Shown: one piece after another, positions 1 to 8,104 of the stretch
How positions within the stretch are numbered: position 1 is the first letter of the stretch
Layout of the letters: every line of letters starts with the position of its first letter
Assembly (NCBI GenBank): GCA_044507065.1
Contig: JBIQJY010000001.1
Span: 1-64,000, forward strand
DNA: 64,000 bases
Source of the DNA: SCN-69-37 sp044507065
GTDB taxonomy: Bacteria; Acidobacteriota; Vicinamibacteria; Vicinamibacterales; SCN-69-37
Direction: 5' to 3'
The notes under the pieces: generated by a model
The model's input: the letters and a program-made list of their open reading frames with translations, nothing else
Database searches by the model: none
What the model was told of the DNA's origin: nothing
Translations under genes and position numbers: made by a program

Positions 1-15
1 AGCCCCGGCCCTCCA
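1..15 (-). repeat. Edge of a GC-rich hairpin repeat unit
   Basis: The first 15 bases, read on the minus strand, are TGGAGGGCCGGGGCT. This is the core of the repeat units at 4067-4358, in the opposite orientation. The rest of the unit lies outside the window. It sits about 40 bases beyond the stop of the sugar dehydrogenase gene, so like the larger array it is in the 3' flank of a gene. The match is short, so membership in the family is likely but not certain. Confidence 0.5.
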
Positions 16-56
16 GGTGTCCGGTCCTCCGAGTGTCGCGAGGTGGCGCGAGTCGC

Positions 57-1274
57 TCAGTTCACCGGTTCGAAGCGGACGATGCCGGTGGTGGCGTCGC
101 CGCGATCGTCGAGCGCGAGGTAGATGTCGCCCGTGGGGCTCTGTCGCACGTCGCGCACGCGCAGCGCCGCGCCGAGCATCTTCGCCTCCTCGGTCACGCG
201 CGTTCCGTCCATCGTCAGGCGCGCGAGCGACTGGTTGCCGTTCATCCCGCCCATGAAGATGTTGCCCTTCCAGTTGGGGAACTTGTCGCCCGTATAGAAC
301 ATCAGGCCGGACGTGCCGATCGACGGCACCCAGTAGCGCACCGGCTGCTCCATGCCCTGCCGCGCCGACGAGGCGTGAATCGGCGTGCGCGCGGGACCAT
401 AGTTCACGCCGTAGCCGATGACCGGCCAGCCGTAGTTCGCGCCGCGCCGGATGAGGTTGAGTTCATCGCCGCCCTGCGGTCCGTGCTCGCTCTCCCAGAT
501 GTTGCCGGCCGGATCGATGGCCAGGCCCTGCAGGCTGCGATGGCCGTAGCTCCAGATTTCGGGCTTGGCGCCGGCGCGGCTGACAAACGGGTTGTCGGTC
601 GGGACACGCCCGTCATCGTGCAGCCGGATCACCTTGCCCTGGTGCGTCGTCAGCAGCTGCGCGGGATGGTTCTCGAGGTCGCCGCTCGGCGGCGCCTGAC
701 GATCGCCAATCGTGATGAAGAGGAACCCGTCACTGTCGAACGCGAGGCGCGATCCGTAGTGCCCCTGCCCCTTCGACCAGGCGTCGGCCTCGAAGATCTC
801 CTGCACACCCGTGAGGGCGTTGCCTTCGAGCCGGCCGCGCACGATCGCCGTCGTGCCCGTTGCGCCGTCGGCGCTCGGCTTCGAGAAGCTCAGGTAGACG
901 AGCTGGTTGTTCGCGAAGTCCGGGTGCAGCACCACGTCGAGCAGGCCGCCCTGTCCACCGACGCGGACGGCAGGCACGCCGCTGATCGGCTCGGGCTGCA
1001 GCTTGCCGCCGCGAATCGCGCGCAGCTTGCCCGTGCGTTCCGTCACGAGCATGTCGCCACCGGGCAGGAACGCAATCGACCATGGATGCTCGAGGCCGTC
1101 GGCCACCGTCACGAGGCGAAAGCGGTGCCCGCCCGACTCGTGGACCTCATTGGGATCGGGTGGTGCGGTCTGCGCTTCGGCGCATGCGACGCCCAGCGCG
1201 AGCGCGAGCGCGCCGACGGCCAGCGGCCGCACCGCACGCGAAGCACGAAAAGAAACAGCGTTCATCTGCCACAT
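57..1274 (-). CDS. PQQ-dependent sugar dehydrogenase (glucose/sorbosone dehydrogenase family)
   Basis: 405-residue secreted or periplasmic beta-propeller enzyme of the soluble glucose/sorbosone dehydrogenase family (YliI/Asd type), expected to oxidise aldose sugars with PQQ. An N-terminal signal peptide (residues about 1-30, hydrophobic run ending near ACAEAQ) precedes family motifs: HPWSIAFLPGG, GHYGSRLAFDSDG, GHRSLQGLA (likely catalytic His) and SEHGPQGGDELN. The start at 1274 is chosen because a strong GGGGGGAG Shine-Dalgarno sequence lies about 10 bases upstream; the open frame runs further to 1421 but without signal-peptide character, and an ATG at 1265 is also possible. The gene is followed by a hairpin repeat at the window edge. 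Assignment to the family is secure; the substrate is not known. Confidence 0.9.
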   Translation of the reverse strand: MWQMNAVSFRASRAVRPLAVGALALALGVACAEAQTAPPDPNEVHESGGHRFRLVTVADGLEHPWSIAFLPGGDMLVTERTGKLRAIRGGKLQPEPISGVPAVRVGGQGGLLDVVLHPDFANNQLVYLSFSKPSADGATGTTAIVRGRLEGNALTGVQEIFEADAWSKGQGHYGSRLAFDSDGFLFITIGDRQAPPSGDLENHPAQLLTTHQGKVIRLHDDGRVPTDNPFVSRAGAKPEIWSYGHRSLQGLAIDPAGNIWESEHGPQGGDELNLIRRGANYGWPVIGYGVNYGPARTPIHASSARQGMEQPVRYWVPSIGTSGLMFYTGDKFPNWKGNIFMGGMNGNQSLARLTMDGTRVTEEAKMLGAALRVRDVRQSPTGDIYLALDDRGDATTGIVRFEPVN

Positions 1275-1445
1275 AGGTCCGGGTCTCCCCCCAGGAAAAT
1301 GAATGAGTGGTCCGCGCGACGCCGCCGCGCGAACCCGACGATCATGCCACGAGCCGCCGTCGGCGACATCTATTGATTGAGTGCCAGGCGCAACACTGCC
1401 CCTGAGTGCCAAATCGAACAATCGCCCGGCCGGGCGTGGACGTTT

Positions 1446-2774
1446 CTACGATCCCGCCTGCCCACCGGGCTCGTCGTGCAGTACGTCGTCGCGCGTTTCC
1501 CGCATGGCGAGAAAGCCGGCCGCCGACAGCGCCGCCGCGACGAGCAGATAGTAGCCAACCGACTGCAGCCCGTGGTTGGTGGCCAGCCAGGTGGCGGCGT
1601 ACGGCGCGAGCGAGGCGCCGAAGATCCCCGCCAGATTGAACGTCAGCGAACTCCCGGTGTACCGCACCGCTGTCGGGAACAGCTCCGACAACACCGTGCC
1701 CAGCGGGCCGTAGGTGAACCCCATCAGCGAGAGCCCGATGATGAGCGCGCCCAGCGCGCCGGCGGTGCCCGATTCGAGGAGCGGAGCCATGACCAGGCCG
1801 AACAGGCCGATCGTCACCGTCACGCCCACGAGTGTGCGGCGGCGGCCGAAGCGCTCGGCAAGCACGGCCGACAGCGGAATCGTGGCGGCAAAGAACAGGA
1901 TGGCCACCAGCTGCATTATCAGGAATGCGTCGCGGCTGTAGCCGAGCGCCGTCGTGCCCCACGAGAGCAGGAACACGGTGACCAGGTAGAACAGCACGAA
2001 GGTCGTGAGCGCGGCCACGGTGCCGATGAGGAGCGTCCGACCATGCAGCCGGAAGACCGTGAACATCGGCACCTTCACGCGTTCCCGTTTCTCGAGCGTG
2101 GCCTGAAAGACCGGCGTCTCGGTAATCGTGAGGCGGACGTACAGGCCGACGACAACGAGGAGCGCGCTGGCGATGAACGGGATGCGCCAGCCGAAGGCGA
2201 AAAACTGCTCGTCGCTGAGGACCTCCGACAGCAGCAGGAAGACGCCGCCCGAGCACAGGAAGCCAATGGGCGCGCCAAGCTGCGGGAACATGCCGTACCA
2301 CGCACGCTTGCCTGGCGGTGCGTTCTCGACCGCGAGCAGCACTGCTCCGCCCCACTCGCCGCCAAGGCCCAGGCCCTGGCCGAAGCGGCAGAGCGCGAGC
2401 AGCAGCGGCGCCGCCACGCCAATCGTGTCGTAGGTCGGCAGAAGACCAATCACGACGGTCGACACGCCCATCGTGAGCAGGGCCGCGACCAGTGTCGTCT
2501 TGCGCCCCACGCGATCGCCGAAGTGGCCGAAGAGCGCAGATCCGATCGGCCGGGCCAGGAAGGCAATCGCGAACGTCGCCAGCGACGCGAGGCGCGCGGC
2601 GGTGGGGTCTGTCGCGGGGAAGAACAGATACGGGAAGACGAGGACCGCGGCGGTGGCGTAGATGTAGAAGTCGAAGAACTCGATCGTCGTGCCAATCAGG
2701 CTGGCGAAGAGCACCTGCCCGGGCGAATTGATGCGGGCCGACGACTGGGACGATGGGGGGGTGTGTGCGGTCAT
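1446..2774 (-). CDS. MFS transporter, metabolite:H+ symporter type
   Basis: 442-residue inner-membrane protein with about 12 hydrophobic segments. The motif GHFGDRVGRKTTL in the first cytoplasmic loop is the MFS signature, and TIEFFDFYIY in TM1 and RFGQGLGLGGEWGGA in TM4-5 are typical of the metabolite:H+ symporter subfamily (ProP, ShiA, KgtP relatives). It probably imports a small organic acid or compatible solute with protons; the substrate cannot be read from sequence. The ATG at 2774 begins a soluble N-terminal tail of about 20 residues. It lies downstream of leuB on the same strand with a 63-base gap, so co-transcription is possible. Confidence 0.9.
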   Translation of the reverse strand: MTAHTPPSSQSSARINSPGQVLFASLIGTTIEFFDFYIYATAAVLVFPYLFFPATDPTAARLASLATFAIAFLARPIGSALFGHFGDRVGRKTTLVAALLTMGVSTVVIGLLPTYDTIGVAAPLLLALCRFGQGLGLGGEWGGAVLLAVENAPPGKRAWYGMFPQLGAPIGFLCSGGVFLLLSEVLSDEQFFAFGWRIPFIASALLVVVGLYVRLTITETPVFQATLEKRERVKVPMFTVFRLHGRTLLIGTVAALTTFVLFYLVTVFLLSWGTTALGYSRDAFLIMQLVAILFFAATIPLSAVLAERFGRRRTLVGVTVTIGLFGLVMAPLLESGTAGALGALIIGLSLMGFTYGPLGTVLSELFPTAVRYTGSSLTFNLAGIFGASLAPYAATWLATNHGLQSVGYYLLVAAALSAAGFLAMRETRDDVLHDEPGGQAGS

Positions 2775-2837
2775 GCGCTCAGGGGAACGCGGAGCGGCAC
2801 CGACGCGGCCGGGGCCGCGCCGGCGTCAGGTGCGGTG

Positions 2838-3926
2838 CTAGAGATTGGCGACGATGGCATCACCCATCGCAGCGGTGCCCACAGCGGAGGTGCCGCGCGG
2901 CGCGATGTCGCCCGTGCGCGTGCCCTGCTCGATTGTCTTCGCCACGGCCTCCTCGATCGCCACGGCCGCGTCGTGCAGGTCGAAGGAAAACCGCAGCATC
3001 AGGGCCGCCGACAGGATCTGCGCGACGGGGTTGGCGATGCCCTTGCCCGCGATGTCGGGCGCCGAACCGCCGGCCGGCTCGTAGAGCCCGAACGACCCTT
3101 CGGCGAGGCTCGCCGACGAGAGCAGCCCCATCGATCCGGTCAGCATGGCGCATTCATCCGAGAGGATGTCGCCGAACATGTTGCCGCAGAGCATCACGTC
3201 GAACTGGTGCGGGTTGCGCACGAGCTGCATCGCCGCATTGTCGACGAGCATGTGATTGCATTCGACGTCCGGGTACTGCTTCGCGACGCCTGTCACGACC
3301 TCGCGCCAGAACACCATGCTCGTGAGCACATTGGCCTTGTCGACCGAGGTCACCTTCCGGCGCCGCGTGCGCGCGGCCTGAAACGCCTTGTGCGCGATGC
3401 GTTCGATCTGCGCGCGCGTGTACTGCTTCACGTCCCACGCGCGCTCGTCGGCGCCGCTGCCCTCCCGGCCCTTGTCGGACGCCTGCCGCGCGAAGTACGC
3501 GCCGCCGGTCAGCTCGCGCAGCACGAGCAGGTCGAAGCCATCGCCCACGATGTCGGCGCGCAGCGGGCACGAGGGCACGAGCGCCTTGTAGACGCGGGCC
3601 GGGCGGAAGTTGCAATAGAGGTCGAAGTGCTTGCGGAGCGGCAGCAGCGCCGCGCGTTCCGGCTGCTCGGCCGGCGGCAGCGACTCCCACTTGGGGCCGC
3701 CGACCGATCCGAACAGGATCGCCTGGCTGCGCTCGCACGTCTCGAGCGTGGCCGGCGGCAGCGCGTGGCCATGTCTGTCGATGGCGATGCCGCCGACATC
3801 GGCATGGCGGTAGTCGGCGGTGAATCCGAACTTCGCGCCGGCCGCGTCCACCACGCGCACGGCCTGTTCCATCACTTCAGGGCCGATTCCATCCCCGGCC
3901 AGCACTGCGATTTCGAGACGCTTCAT
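2838..3926 (-). CDS. leuB: 3-isopropylmalate dehydrogenase
   Basis: 362 residues, the normal LeuB length. It oxidatively decarboxylates 3-isopropylmalate to 2-ketoisocaproate in leucine synthesis, using NAD and Mg2+ or Mn2+ in the cytoplasm. Visible motifs: GDGIGPEV near residue 11, SVGGPKW, the substrate-binding LRKHFDLYCNFRPAR, RELTGGAYF, and CGNMFGDILSDE with the metal-binding aspartates. The start at 3926 is set by the GGAGGAGA ribosome site; the open frame continues upstream only through the repeat array and the N-gap, which is not coding. No other leu genes are in the window, so this is a stand-alone copy. Confidence 0.96.
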   Translation of the reverse strand: MKRLEIAVLAGDGIGPEVMEQAVRVVDAAGAKFGFTADYRHADVGGIAIDRHGHALPPATLETCERSQAILFGSVGGPKWESLPPAEQPERAALLPLRKHFDLYCNFRPARVYKALVPSCPLRADIVGDGFDLLVLRELTGGAYFARQASDKGREGSGADERAWDVKQYTRAQIERIAHKAFQAARTRRRKVTSVDKANVLTSMVFWREVVTGVAKQYPDVECNHMLVDNAAMQLVRNPHQFDVMLCGNMFGDILSDECAMLTGSMGLLSSASLAEGSFGLYEPAGGSAPDIAGKGIANPVAQILSAALMLRFSFDLHDAAVAIEEAVAKTIEQGTRTGDIAPRGTSAVGTAAMGDAIVANL

Positions 3927-4066
3927 CGACGGTCCATCTCCTCCGTGAAACGGAAAACCGACCGACTCGTCGTCTCGGATTCCCGATTGAAGAACACCAC
4001 ACATTACTCGATCGCGGGCGGCGAGCGACAGGGGCGCCGCCCGCGTGGACGCCGGGCGGCAGGCCC

Positions 4067-4358
4067 GATGGAGGCCGGGGCTTCCGCCCCGCAGGCCCCG
4101 CATGGAGGGCCGGGGCTTCAGNNNNNNNNNNNNNNNNNNNNNNNNNNNNNNNNNNNNNNNNNNNNNNNNNNNNNNNNNNNNNNNNNNNNNNNNNNNNNNN
4201 NNNNNNNNNNNNNNNNNNNNNGATGGAGGCCGGGGCTTCCGCCCCGCAGGCCCCGCATGGAGGGCCGGGGCTTCAGACACGGCAAGCCCCGCATGGAGGG
4301 CCGGGGCTTCAGCCCCGGCAAGACCCCGCGTGGAGGGCCGGGGCTTCAGCCCCGGCCC
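4067..4358. repeat. Tandem hairpin repeat array (about 36-bp units)
   Basis: Right of the gap there are four head-to-tail units of 33-37 bases (4222-4256, 4257-4292, 4293-4329, 4330-4362). Each contains a variant of TGGAGGGCCGGGGCTTC. The last two contain near-perfect palindromes: GCCGGGGCTTCAGCCCCGGC at 4300-4319, and 11-base arms around TC at 4335-4358. The copy left of the gap (4067-4121) is identical to 4222-4276 and is probably an assembly duplicate. The array lies 3' of the quinone oxidoreductase gene, with the last hairpin three bases after its stop, and upstream of the leuB promoter region. It may act as an mRNA 3'-end or REP-like element. Units abut without unique spacers, so it is not CRISPR. 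Confidence 0.85.
4122..4221. other. 100-N scaffold gap 1, flanked by identical 55-mers
   Basis: Exactly 100 Ns. The 55 bases before the gap (4067-4121) are identical to the 55 bases after it (4222-4276). That is the pattern left when two contigs sharing a k=55 overlap are scaffolded instead of merged. The true sequence is therefore probably continuous, with one copy of the 55-mer. A real collapsed repeat expansion is also possible because the flanks are tandem repeats. The stretch from 3927 to 4361 holds only this gap, the repeat array and the leuB 5' region. Confidence 0.8.
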
Positions 4359-4361
4359 TTG

Positions 4362-5330
4362 CTATGGCACCAGCAGCAGCTTGCCCATCGTCTTGCGCCC
4401 TTCGAGGTCCCGATGCGCATCGGCGGCCCCGGCCAGCGGGTAGCGTCCGGACACCCGGACGACGAGCGCGCCCGAGACGATGAGGTCCATGAGATCGGTG
4501 GCGCGCCAGCGCAGTTCCTCCGGCGTGGCGACGTAGTGCGCAAGCGACGGCCGGGTCAGGTAGACCGACCCGCGCGCGTTGAGCACCTGCGGGTCGATTG
4601 GCGCCACCGGCCCGCTCGACTGCCCGAACAGCACCATCGTGCCGCGCGGACGCAGCACCTTCAGGCCCTTTTCGAACGTGGTGGCCCCGACCGAGTCATA
4701 CACCACGTGGACACCGCGGCCACCGGTCAATCGCAGGACTTCGGCTTCGAAATCCTGCGTCGTGTAGCGGATGACCTCGTCGCATCCGAGCCGGCGGGCC
4801 TCGTCGGCCTTCTCTTCGGTCGACACCGTGCCGATGGTGCGCGCGCCCTGGGCCTTGGCCATCTGCACGATGAGTCCGCCGGCCCCGCCGGCCGCCGCGT
4901 GCACCAGGCACGTGTGACCGGGCGCAATGGGAAATGTCGAGTGCGTCAGGTAGTGCGCCGTCATGCCCTGCAGCATCACCGCCGCCGCCGTCTCGAACGA
5001 CACGGCATCGGGGATCTTCACCACCGCCGCGGCCGGCACCGCCACCTGTTCAGCGTAGGCGCCGCGCTGCATCGCGTATGCGACACGGTCTCCGGTGCGG
5101 ATGCCAGTCACTTCGGCGCCCACCGCCGACACGGTCCCGGCCGCCTCGCTCCCGATCGTCACGGGCGATTCGGCCTTGTACAGACCGGTGCGGAAGTACA
5201 CGTCGATGAAGTTGACACCGGCCGCGGCGACATCGATGACCACGTCGTGCGGCCCGGGGACCGGCGTGGGCGCGTCCTCGAGCACGAGCCGCTCGGGTCC
5301 TCCGGGATCGCGGACAACTATGCGCTTCAT
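4362..5330 (-). CDS. qor: NADPH:quinone oxidoreductase (zinc-independent MDR family)
   Basis: 322-residue medium-chain dehydrogenase/reductase of the quinone oxidoreductase group, expected to reduce quinones or enones with NADPH in the cytoplasm. The N-terminal GroES-like half includes AAGVNFIDVYFRTG and GSEAAGTV. The Rossmann half carries HAAAGGAGGLIVQMAKAQG. The catalytic zinc ligands of alcohol dehydrogenases are absent, as usual for this subfamily. The ATG at 5330 has AGGAAGCGAAGGCG upstream and follows the deoxyhypusine-synthase-like gene by 16 bases, so the two are probably one transcript. Its stop is followed almost at once by a strong hairpin repeat. Confidence 0.92.
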   Translation of the reverse strand: MKRIVVRDPGGPERLVLEDAPTPVPGPHDVVIDVAAAGVNFIDVYFRTGLYKAESPVTIGSEAAGTVSAVGAEVTGIRTGDRVAYAMQRGAYAEQVAVPAAAVVKIPDAVSFETAAAVMLQGMTAHYLTHSTFPIAPGHTCLVHAAAGGAGGLIVQMAKAQGARTIGTVSTEEKADEARRLGCDEVIRYTTQDFEAEVLRLTGGRGVHVVYDSVGATTFEKGLKVLRPRGTMVLFGQSSGPVAPIDPQVLNARGSVYLTRPSLAHYVATPEELRWRATDLMDLIVSGALVVRVSGRYPLAGAADAHRDLEGRKTMGKLLLVP

Positions 5331-5346
5331 GATTCGCCTTCGCTTC

Positions 5347-6324
5347 CTACCAGCCGAGCACCTTGGCGAACACCAGCGGTGCCACGATGGTGGCGTCCGA
5401 TTCGATGATGAATGACGGGGTCTCGGGCCCCAGTTTGCCCCAGGTGATCTTCTCGTTGGGCGTCGCGCCGGAATACGACCCGTAGCTCGTGGTCGAATCG
5501 CTGATCTGGCAGAAGTAACCCCACAGCGGCGTGTCGGGTCGCCGCAGGTCCTGGTGCAGCATCGGCACGACGCAGATCGGGAAGTCGCCCGCGATCCCGC
5601 CGCCAATCTGGAAGAAGCCGATCGTCGATTCGGGTGTGGCCGTGCGCTGGTACCACGCCACCAGTTCCATCATGTATTCGATGCCGCCGCGCACGGTGAG
5701 CGGCTGGCTGACGCGCCCCTCGAGACAGCGCGCCGTGTAGACGTTACCCAGCGTGGAATCCTCCCAGCCGGGCACGAAGATCGGCAGCTGCTTCTCGGCC
5801 GCCGCGAGCATCCAGCTGTTCTTCGGATCGATCTGGTACGACTTCTCGAGGCTGCCGTCGAGCAGGATCTCGTACATGAACTCGTGCGGAAACGCGCGGC
5901 GTCCGTCGCGCGCGGCTTCGATCCAGCGCTCGATGATGACGTGTTCGATGTGGCGCATCGCCTCGAACTCGGGGATGCAGGTGTCGGTCACGCGGTTCAG
6001 GTGGCGCTCGAGCAGCGCCTGCTCATCCTCCGCCGTGAGATAGCGATATTTCGGCAGCCGCACGTAGTGCTGGTGCGCGACCAGGTTGAACAGGTCCTCC
6101 TCGAGGTTGGCGCCCGTACAGCTGATGGCGTGCACCTTCCCGGCGCGAATCATCTCGGCCAGCGAGATGCCCAGCTCGGCCGTGCTCATCGCACCGGCCA
6201 GCGTGATGAGCATCGTGCCACCGCCCTCGAGGTGTGCCGTATACCCTTCGGCCGCATCCTTGAGGGAGGCCGCGTTGAAGTGACGAAAGTGATGATCGAT
6301 GAACTGCGAAACGGGACCCGACAT
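5347..6324 (-). CDS. Deoxyhypusine synthase-like protein
   Basis: 325 residues. The family transfers an aminobutyl group from spermidine by way of an enzyme lysine imine; the eukaryotic member modifies eIF5A, while bacterial members may make homospermidine or have unknown roles. Recognisable blocks are SCTGANLEEDLFNLVAHQHY, a central FVPGWEDSTLGN, IGGGIAGDFPICVVPM and SGATPNEKITWGK, whose last lysine (residue about 297) aligns with the catalytic lysine of deoxyhypusine synthase. The start at 6324 has AAGGAGG about 7 bases upstream. No eIF5A/EF-P substrate gene is nearby. The gene is first in a probable operon with the quinone oxidoreductase. Family assignment is firm; the bacterial substrate is unknown. 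Confidence 0.87.
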   Translation of the reverse strand: MSGPVSQFIDHHFRHFNAASLKDAAEGYTAHLEGGGTMLITLAGAMSTAELGISLAEMIRAGKVHAISCTGANLEEDLFNLVAHQHYVRLPKYRYLTAEDEQALLERHLNRVTDTCIPEFEAMRHIEHVIIERWIEAARDGRRAFPHEFMYEILLDGSLEKSYQIDPKNSWMLAAAEKQLPIFVPGWEDSTLGNVYTARCLEGRVSQPLTVRGGIEYMMELVAWYQRTATPESTIGFFQIGGGIAGDFPICVVPMLHQDLRRPDTPLWGYFCQISDSTTSYGSYSGATPNEKITWGKLGPETPSFIIESDATIVAPLVFAKVLGW

Positions 6325-6445
6325 GCGGCCGCCTCCTTCTCGTAGGCCCGATCCGGTCCGGGTGGTGTCGTCCGCACCTGCGGCGCGCCACGCGCGCGTC
6401 GGCGACGTCGACACCCGGCCCTGTACCAGCGGCGGGCAGGGAAAA

Positions 6446-6479
6446 GGTCGGCTCGGATCCGTGAGGGGGAAAGCCGACC
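6446..6479 (-). promoter_or_regulatory. Leader hairpin of the deoxyhypusine-synthase-like gene, possible attenuator
   Basis: Arms GGTCGGCT (6446-6453) and AGCCGACC (6472-6479) pair perfectly over an 18-base loop. Read on the minus strand the hairpin is followed by TTTTCCC, which resembles a weak intrinsic terminator or attenuator 120 bases before the start at 6324. The interval 6325-6633 (309 bases) separates this gene from the divergent glycosyltransferase gene and holds no open gene I can support; this hairpin and the palindrome at 6533-6555 are its only clear structures. Confidence 0.35.
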
Positions 6480-6532
6480 GGAAGCACGCACCTACGGCTC
6501 GTGCGAACGAACCGCCATCGGCGCGCAAGGTG

Positions 6533-6555
6533 GCCAGGTGATTCTATCACCTGGC
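6533..6555. promoter_or_regulatory. 9+5+9 palindrome in a divergent promoter region
   Basis: GCCAGGTGA and TCACCTGGC are perfect inverted arms around a TTCTA loop. The element lies between two divergent genes (starts at 6324 and 6634), about 78 bases before the plus-strand gene. There is no T-run on either side, so an operator or RNA hairpin is more likely than a terminator. No regulator gene is adjacent. Confidence 0.45.
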
Positions 6556-6633
6556 ACGGGCCACATTCCCGGACCCGCGCCGAGAAAGCCCTTGTCGCGC
6601 GCCGGCCGAAGCCCGTAGCCTTCAAGGCCAGTC

Positions 6634-8061
6634 GTGTCCGTCCGCTCGCGAACATCGCTCGTGCTCGCTGCGATCCTCATCGTCGCGGCCGTGCTGCGCC
6701 TCTACGGCCTCGACGCGGAGAGTGCCTGGCTCGACGAGGCGTTCTCGGTCGGAATCGCGCGCGACGGGCTCGAGACCGTGTTGTACGAAACGCGGCTCGA
6801 CGTCCACCCGCCGCTCTACTATTTCCTGCTGCGTGGCTGGGTGCTCGTGGCCGGGCCATCGGTCTGGGCGGCGCGGCTGCTTTCGGTCATCTTCAGCCTG
6901 GGCATCGTCGCCGCCACGGCAACCATCGGCGTGCAGTTGGTCGGACGCCGCGCGGCGCTGTTCGCATCAGCCCTGCTGGCCGTGTCAGTCTTCCAGATCG
7001 AGTTCGCGCAGGAAGCGCGGATGTACGCGCTGCTCGCGCTGCTGGCCACGCTTTCGACGTGGGGCTTCGTGCGGCTCTTCGAGGGGCCGGACCGCCGGTG
7101 GTTCGCCTTCTACGTCGTCATCACGTCGCTGATGACCTACACACACGTGTATGGGCTGTTCATCATCGCGGCGCAGGGGCTGAGCGCACTGGCCGATCTG
7201 GTGTGGCGCCGCGGGGCGTCGGGTGCCGTGTGGCTGCGCTGGCTCGCGGCGCAGTTGCTCGTCTTCATCGCGTTCCTGCCGTGGCTGCCGGTCTTCACCT
7301 GGCAGGTATCGCTCGTGCAGGCGAGCTTCTGGATCGGCGAGCCCGCGCGCGACAGCTGGCTCGCGGCGTTTCTCACCTACGCCGGGTCCGAGCCGCTGCG
7401 CAACATCCTCCTGGTGCTGGCCGTCGCCGGTGCGTGGCGCGTCAGCCGGCCGGGGCAGGCACCGCCGCTGCCCCGCCCGCCGCTGTTCTTCCTGCTGCCA
7501 TGGCTGCTGGGGCCGATCCTGTTCCCGTTTGCCCTGTCGTACGTGGGATCGCCGATCTTCCTGCCCAAGTACACCATCGCGGCATCGGTACCATTCGCGC
7601 TCCTGGCCGGCTCGGGCATCGTGCTGCTGCGGTGGCGCAGCGCGCAGGCCGCCGTGCTCGTCGCGTGCCTCGTGCTGAGCGCGCGCGCTCTGCCGGACTA
7701 CTACCGCGTGCAGGCCAAGGACGGCTGGCGCGAGGCCGTGGCATCGGTCGAATCGCGTGCCCGACCGGACGACCTGATCGTCGTCTATCCCTACTTCAAC
7801 GCGTACGCCTACGACCTTTATCGTAGTCGCGCGGACGTCATCGTGCGCCCGTTCCCGCTCTACGGACCGCCACCGCCCGAAGACGGATGGGACGTGACGC
7901 TCGGCCGGGCCGTCGCCGGTTACGACCGCATCTGGTTCGTCACGCTGCAGGCAGATCCGACCGCCAGGGTCGCCCTTGACGCGATCGAGACGCGGTTCTC
8001 GCCCGTTTCGCGCGATCTGCTGCAGCGCATCGCGATTTATCAGCTGGAACGCACGCCCTGA
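6634..8061 (+). CDS. GT39/ArnT-like membrane glycosyltransferase
   Basis: 475-residue multi-pass membrane protein of the GT-C superfamily (dolichyl-phosphate-mannose protein mannosyltransferase-like). TM1 is followed by an extracytoplasmic loop with AWLDEAFS, whose acidic pair matches the catalytic position of the family, and then by HPPLYYFLLRGW, a hallmark of this group. About ten further hydrophobic helices follow and then a soluble C-terminal domain of about 130 residues. It should transfer a sugar from a polyprenyl-phosphate donor to lipid, protein or polysaccharide outside the membrane. The GTG at 6634 is the first in-frame start before TM1. The acceptor is unknown. Confidence 0.85.
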   Translation: MSVRSRTSLVLAAILIVAAVLRLYGLDAESAWLDEAFSVGIARDGLETVLYETRLDVHPPLYYFLLRGWVLVAGPSVWAARLLSVIFSLGIVAATATIGVQLVGRRAALFASALLAVSVFQIEFAQEARMYALLALLATLSTWGFVRLFEGPDRRWFAFYVVITSLMTYTHVYGLFIIAAQGLSALADLVWRRGASGAVWLRWLAAQLLVFIAFLPWLPVFTWQVSLVQASFWIGEPARDSWLAAFLTYAGSEPLRNILLVLAVAGAWRVSRPGQAPPLPRPPLFFLLPWLLGPILFPFALSYVGSPIFLPKYTIAASVPFALLAGSGIVLLRWRSAQAAVLVACLVLSARALPDYYRVQAKDGWREAVASVESRARPDDLIVVYPYFNAYAYDLYRSRADVIVRPFPLYGPPPPEDGWDVTLGRAVAGYDRIWFVTLQADPTARVALDAIETRFSPVSRDLLQRIAIYQLERTP

Positions 8062-8104
8062 GGGTTCCATCCCTACTGTGGATTGGGTATCCTCCTCGGG
8101 ACTC

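Noticed and set aside
4067..4362. Possible CRISPR array
   Set aside because: Units of about 36 bases follow each other directly with no unique spacers, and no cas genes are present.
1377..5408. Plus-strand open frame of 1343 codons running through gap 1
   Set aside because: It is antisense to MFS, leuB and qor, is Arg/Gly/His-rich and low-complexity, and contains the Ns. It is a GC-rich shadow frame.
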